DNA of 11,082 nt, taken from the NCBI GenBank assembly GCA_018398765.1, contig JAHBMJ010001064.1, positions 25,917 to 36,998 on the forward strand, given 5' to 3'. Below, piece after piece: positions 8,577 through 11,082 of the stretch. The DNA is from Chromera velia. Its lineage: Eukaryota > Sar > Chromeraceae. The first letter of the stretch is position 1. Every line of letters starts with the position of its first letter. A program made the translations under genes and the position numbers. Under the pieces are notes generated by a model that did not search any database, was not told where the DNA came from, and worked only from the letters and a program-made list of their open reading frames with translations.

Positions 8577-9070
8577 AGCTTTTGCACTGTGTAGTGTGAT
8601 TTCTTTGTAAAAAGAATTATGTTGTCTCTGTGCTTTGTTCTTCGGAATCCTGTCCAACCCCTACTGACCACCTCCTGTCCGGTCTGACCAGCCTAGCTGT
8701 GAAGCCCTCTTTCCTGCACTGTTTCCCTTGCAGAAAAAACAATTCTTTGTAGTTGATTGGCGGCGCTAAACATTGCTTTTGAGCGTATCCATTAGTGTTG
8801 TGCCTGTGTATTTCTTTGCAGGTAACATTCACTAACTTCTACGTGCCGCGGTGATCATAATTTTTCCCACCGTGCACCCTAGCTAATCAACTAGTCTTTT
8901 GAGCATATTTGAGCAGATTCGCACAGGAGTAACGATTTTAAATGCTTTAAAATGCTCTAGATTGCTTTAAGCAACCTAGTTTTACTTTATAATGAAGCTA
9001 GAATATAGTAAATTTAAAAGTCACTTTGAATTCCACTAAGTCCTACAGTAACTTTGGAGTCCACTCTATT
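8577..9070 (-). repeat. Right terminal inverted repeat of foldback element
   Basis: 494 bp, the reverse complement of 6787-7274 apart from 26 transitions and a 6-bp gap. The outer end reads AATAGAGTGGACTCC in minus orientation. Similarity stops at AAAAGCT on the inner side in both copies. Confidence 0.95.
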
Positions 9071-9074
9071 AAAG
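9071..9074. repeat. Putative 4-bp target-site duplication AAAG (right)
   Basis: Partner of 6783-6786. Joining the copia flanks through one AAAG puts the gag frame and the protease frame one base apart (-1). Confidence 0.5.
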
Positions 9075-9076
9075 AT

Positions 9077-9083
9077 CCCCCCC
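9077..9083 (-). promoter_or_regulatory. G7 run at the gag/pol frame change (possible -1 slip site)
   Basis: On the minus strand the gag frame reads CAG GGG GGG ATC, so G GGG GGG has the X XXY YYZ shape of a -1 slippery heptamer. After removal of the foldback element and one AAAG, protease is exactly in the -1 frame. A simple one-base loss in a G8 run explains the same thing, and copia elements usually encode gag-pol in one frame. The upstream TAG at 9116 also argues against present use. Confidence 0.3.
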
Positions 9084-9540
9084 TGCCCTGGTGGCTGACC
9101 ACTGGCCTGACAGGTCTAGTTTGATGAGGAAGACGAGGACCCAGAGCCCCCGGCTTTCCCCTCATCGGCCTTCTTCTTGCAACACATCCTCTCAAAGTGT
9201 CCCTTCTTCCCGCACGGCTCGTTGTTGCACTTCTTCTCGAAGGCGTAGCAGTCCTCAGCCTTAGAGCCATGCTCCAGACCGCAGTTGAGACAGTTCCCCT
9301 TCTTGGGGGCAGAGCGAAACTGAGGAGGAGGTCGAGAACGGGACCTGGACGAGCTGTTCTGACCGCCGCGGGAAGAAGAACGACCCCTCCCGGCAGCCTG
9401 CTGTGCATTCTCTCTCTCCTTCACTCTGGATACGCTATCTCTCTTACTCTGCCTGTGCCCCCTCTTCCTCACCTTCTTCAGCTTCTTCACAAGACCGATC
9501 GTCTTGGCCAGAGTGGCCAGCAACTCATAAGAGAATCATG
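9077..9540 (-). pseudogene. copia gag, C-terminal nucleocapsid part with paired zinc knuckles
   Basis: A basic Arg/Ser/Lys-rich stretch (KKLKKVRKRG, GRGRSSSRGG) followed by two zinc-knuckle-like arrays: CLNCGLEHGSKAEDC (C-x2-C-x3-H-x6-C) and CNNEPCGKKGHFERMC (C-x4-C-x4-H-x4-C), at 9182-9292. The first and last spacings deviate from the classic C-x2-C-x4-H-x4-C. Gag packages element RNA into virus-like particles, and the knuckles bind that RNA. A Lys-rich then poly-Ser tail ends at a TAG (9116-9118); the same frame stays open to a run of seven G at 9077-9083 next to the foldback insertion. It is in a different frame from the rest of gag upstream: about one base has been gained near 9540. It has no usable start of its own, so it is a fragment. 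Confidence 0.88.
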
Positions 9541-9542
9541 TA

Positions 9543-10268
9543 TTATCTGATGCCATCGTAGTTGATGTCATCCATCTTAATCTGGGGATCGGCAGCAATC
9601 TGGACCTTCTGCCCAGAGGAGGCGGAAGGAGAGGAACCGAAACGGGGCAAGGACATCGAAGACAGGCCTCCTGTTGTTCTGGTAGACGCGGAGACGGCGT
9701 CACCAAACATAGAGGACTTGATGCCAAAGAGGGAGAGGATAATCTTGATCACGATGGCAGCAGTGAGCACCTGGTCGAATTCACCCTCTGTCATGAGCTG
9801 CTCAATGGTCTCCTTCTTTTCTGTGTTAGGGGAGTCATAGCCGACGCACTGGTAGGAGAGGATCTGACGCCCCTGCCTGTCAACTGCATCGTCGAGCTCT
9901 TCTCCCTGCTTCCTCTCCAGTCCTCTGTGCTTCTGGTACTCGGCATTCTTCTCCACTGTAATATTCTCATTGTACTGCCGCTTAAGTTTAGCAAACAAAT
10001 CGAATCCGCGGTGTCCCGCCTGGTCCACCTTCTGGATGTCCATGACCATTTACTGGAAATCGCCCTTCTGGGCAGCCAGGACAAGAGAGGTCTTCACAGA
10101 CTTATTCTTCTTCTCTTCATCCTCAATGTCTGAGAAGTTGAAGTCTGCAAGCATCTCATAGCCAACGTGCGAAAACTGGAAGTGGACAACGTTCTTGACT
10201 GGTGTAACCCAGTCCATCTTCGGAAGGGAACGGAGAACGAACTCTTGGGGATGTTCGTTGTCCCCCAT
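9543..10268 (-). pseudogene. copia gag, N-terminal and capsid part
   Basis: This starts at ATG 10266-10268 (MGDNEHPQ...), with A at -3 and G at +4, a good eukaryotic start context. An in-frame upstream ATG (10323-10325) is also possible. The frame runs MGDNEHPQEFVLRSLPKMDW... to a TAA at 10050-10052 (after GDFQ), then continues in the same frame (MVMDIQKVDQAGHRG, QILSYQCVGYDSPN) to a TAA at 9543-9545, near which the frame changes to that of the zinc-knuckle part. Helical charged segments fit a capsid-like Gag, but there is no strong motif. Identity rests mainly on position between the 5' LTR and the zinc knuckles. Confidence 0.82.
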
Positions 10269-10351
10269 CGTGACTGAAGAAACCGAAAACTTTGGAGACC
10301 GGACAAGAGGGACAGGTGTCTGCATGCGCCTGTGTACGTCAGTTCATGCCC

Positions 10352-10365
10352 GCCTGAGAGCACCA
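10352..10365 (-). promoter_or_regulatory. Candidate tRNA primer-binding site
   Basis: Two bases after the 5' LTR the minus strand reads TGGTGCTCTCAGGC. TGG complements the CCA tail of a tRNA, and the spacing is normal. The primer tRNA would end ...GAGAGCACCA. I cannot name it; it is not the TGGTATCAGAGC (initiator Met) site common in plant copia elements. Confidence 0.6.
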
Positions 10366-10367
10366 CA

Positions 10368-10604
10368 TGTAGAATAAGTGATGAACTGAGGGCATAAGAT
10401 TCTATACAGAAAGTCTGTCACATAGGAGAGACAAGAAACGATCTCCCCTCAATGGTTTTCAACCATCGGAGCAGGCTAATCGGTGAGAGATTGGCATGCT
10501 TTCACAAAATTCGTCATTCATGCATTCATATGCATCGCGGCTCGTAAAGGTGCCGGACCCGGGCTGAGCAGACGCGCGCCGGCCGCGGGATAATCGATCT
10601 GACA
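10368..10604 (-). repeat. 5' LTR of the copia element
   Basis: A 237-bp direct repeat of 1401-1651, with the same TG...CA termini. It should hold the element's promoter and polyadenylation signals. A CCAAT motif occurs on the sense strand (from ATTGG near 10490), and ATGGTT/AACCAT (10452-10466) forms a 6-bp inverted repeat. No convincing TATA box is seen: the TGTATAGA near 10401-10408 is too close to the LTR's 3' end. Confidence 0.95.
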
Positions 10605-10609
10605 CTGAG
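10605..10609. repeat. 5-bp target-site duplication (right copy, CTGAG)
   Basis: CTGAG, identical to 1396-1400, marks the outer edge of the retrotransposon insertion. Confidence 0.93.
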
Positions 10610-11082
10610 ATCGTACGTACTCGCATAACGCATTTTTTCATTTTTTGGGGAGGGATCGGCTCTATTTCTATCACGGTGTTGGCTGAGTTCCAAAATATGC
10701 CCCTCAAGCAATTTGCATGGAGCCACAATCGCACATGCCTTATAATTATACTTTGCGTATGTGTGCCCCAGATCGAAGTTTGTGTCCCGTCCAGTCTAGT
10801 TTGGTCTACTGGCTCCCTTCCGTCCAGTACGGTCTATTGCAATATATTACTGCTAGGTGAGACAATAAGTTCAGTCAGTCAGTACTTCAGTCCAGTACCT
10901 ACAGGAGAGAAAGTCTGACAGTCCACCATTCCCACTCCTAGTACTTCTGAATGTTTCTTTCCGATCCAAGTCTCTTTCATTTATTTTTCTGCATGTATGT
11001 GAAGAATTACTTTTTGAGCTCAATTGCACGTTTTGCATTTTGCTCTCAGTCGCTCGCATTCGCGCACGGTCACGCACTTCCT
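10610..11082. other. Right flank, no supportable gene
   Basis: Sequence outside the retrotransposon. It contains scattered CCAGT/CAGT repeats between about 10790 and 10905 (for example TCAGTCAGTCAGTAC near 10871) and T-rich stretches. Open frames are short and without domains, and those reaching left run into the LTR. Confidence 0.6.

Larger units (their letters stand above)
6787..9070. mobile_element. Foldback-like element with ~490-bp terminal inverted repeats (2284 bp)
   Basis: It is bounded by long inverted repeats 6787-7274 and 8577-9070 that start AACAGAGTGGACTC / AATAGAGTGGACTC. It interrupts the copia element between gag (ends 9077) and protease (starts 6786); both flanks are recognisable copia sequence, so this is an insertion. 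The 1302-bp interior has no transposase or other domain that I recognise, only short open frames. Very long inverted repeats around an unrelated centre suggest a foldback or MULE-like non-autonomous element. The short AAAG duplication does not match the 9-11 bp usual for MULEs, so the superfamily is left open. Confidence 0.88.
1401..10604 (-). mobile_element. Ty1/copia-type LTR retrotransposon, degraded, with two nested insertions
   Basis: The element spans 9204 bp with direct LTRs (1401-1651 and 10368-10604) starting TG and ending CA, and identical CTGAG target duplications outside. The minus-strand order is gag (zinc knuckles), protease, integrase, reverse transcriptase, RNase H. Integrase before RT is the diagnostic order of Ty1/copia as opposed to Ty3/gypsy. 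A candidate primer-binding site follows the 5' LTR and a candidate polypurine tract precedes the 3' LTR. Two DNA elements interrupt it (4792-5845 and 6787-9070); removing them with one target copy each leaves about 5.85 kb. Many in-frame stops and about three frame changes mean it can no longer make its own proteins. The continuous single-frame homology between stops shows it was once a full gag-pol element. Confidence 0.95.

Noticed and set aside
10401-10408. TGTATAGA as a TATA box in the 5' LTR
   Set aside because: Only about 35 bp from the LTR's 3' end on the sense strand, leaving almost no room for R and U5.
1-11082. CRISPR arrays, tRNA or rRNA genes
   Set aside because: No regularly spaced direct repeats of suitable length, and no tRNA cloverleaf or rRNA core sequence noticed on either strand by eye.

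Overview
The window looks like eukaryotic nuclear DNA. It has no bacterial-style gene packing, ribosome binding sites or operons, and a (GA)15 microsatellite. Almost all of it (1401-10604) is one Ty1/copia-type LTR retrotransposon on the minus strand, degraded but structurally complete, with two other transposable elements nested inside it. A protist such as an alveolate would fit the style of the copia proteins, but the sequence alone does not fix the species.

Layout in the element's own 5'->3' direction (right to left in window coordinates): target-site copy CTGAG (10605-10609); 5' LTR (10604-10368); candidate primer-binding site (about 10365-10352); gag with a paired zinc knuckle (10268 to about 9077); a nested 2284-bp foldback-like element with ~490-bp terminal inverted repeats (6787-9070) at the gag/protease junction; aspartic protease (DSG motif); HHCC zinc finger of integrase; a nested 1054-bp hAT-like non-autonomous element (4792-5845) between the first and second catalytic aspartates of integrase; the rest of integrase (D-35-E spacing intact); a long acidic linker; RVT_2 reverse transcriptase; RNase H ending in a TGA at 1706-1708; candidate polypurine tract (1652-1661); 3' LTR (1651-1401); target-site copy CTGAG (1396-1400). 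Without the two insertions and their duplicated target sites the element is about 5.85 kb, a normal copia size.

Both nested elements have recognisable target-site duplications. Removing the hAT-like element with one 8-bp copy rejoins the integrase reading frame exactly. Removing the foldback element with one AAAG copy joins gag to protease in the -1 frame, at a run of seven G.

The most unusual signal is the mutation spectrum. By hand alignment the two LTRs differ at 15 positions and the two foldback inverted repeats at 26, and every one of these is a transition. The coding region carries many in-frame stops, several at positions where the family has glutamine (CAA/CAG to TAA/TAG), but only about three frame changes. 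This suggests cytosine-deamination-type decay (RIP-like hypermutation or methylcytosine loss) rather than ordinary neutral decay.

The flanks (1-1395 and 10610-11082) hold simple repeats and AT-rich sequence. I found no host gene there that I can support.
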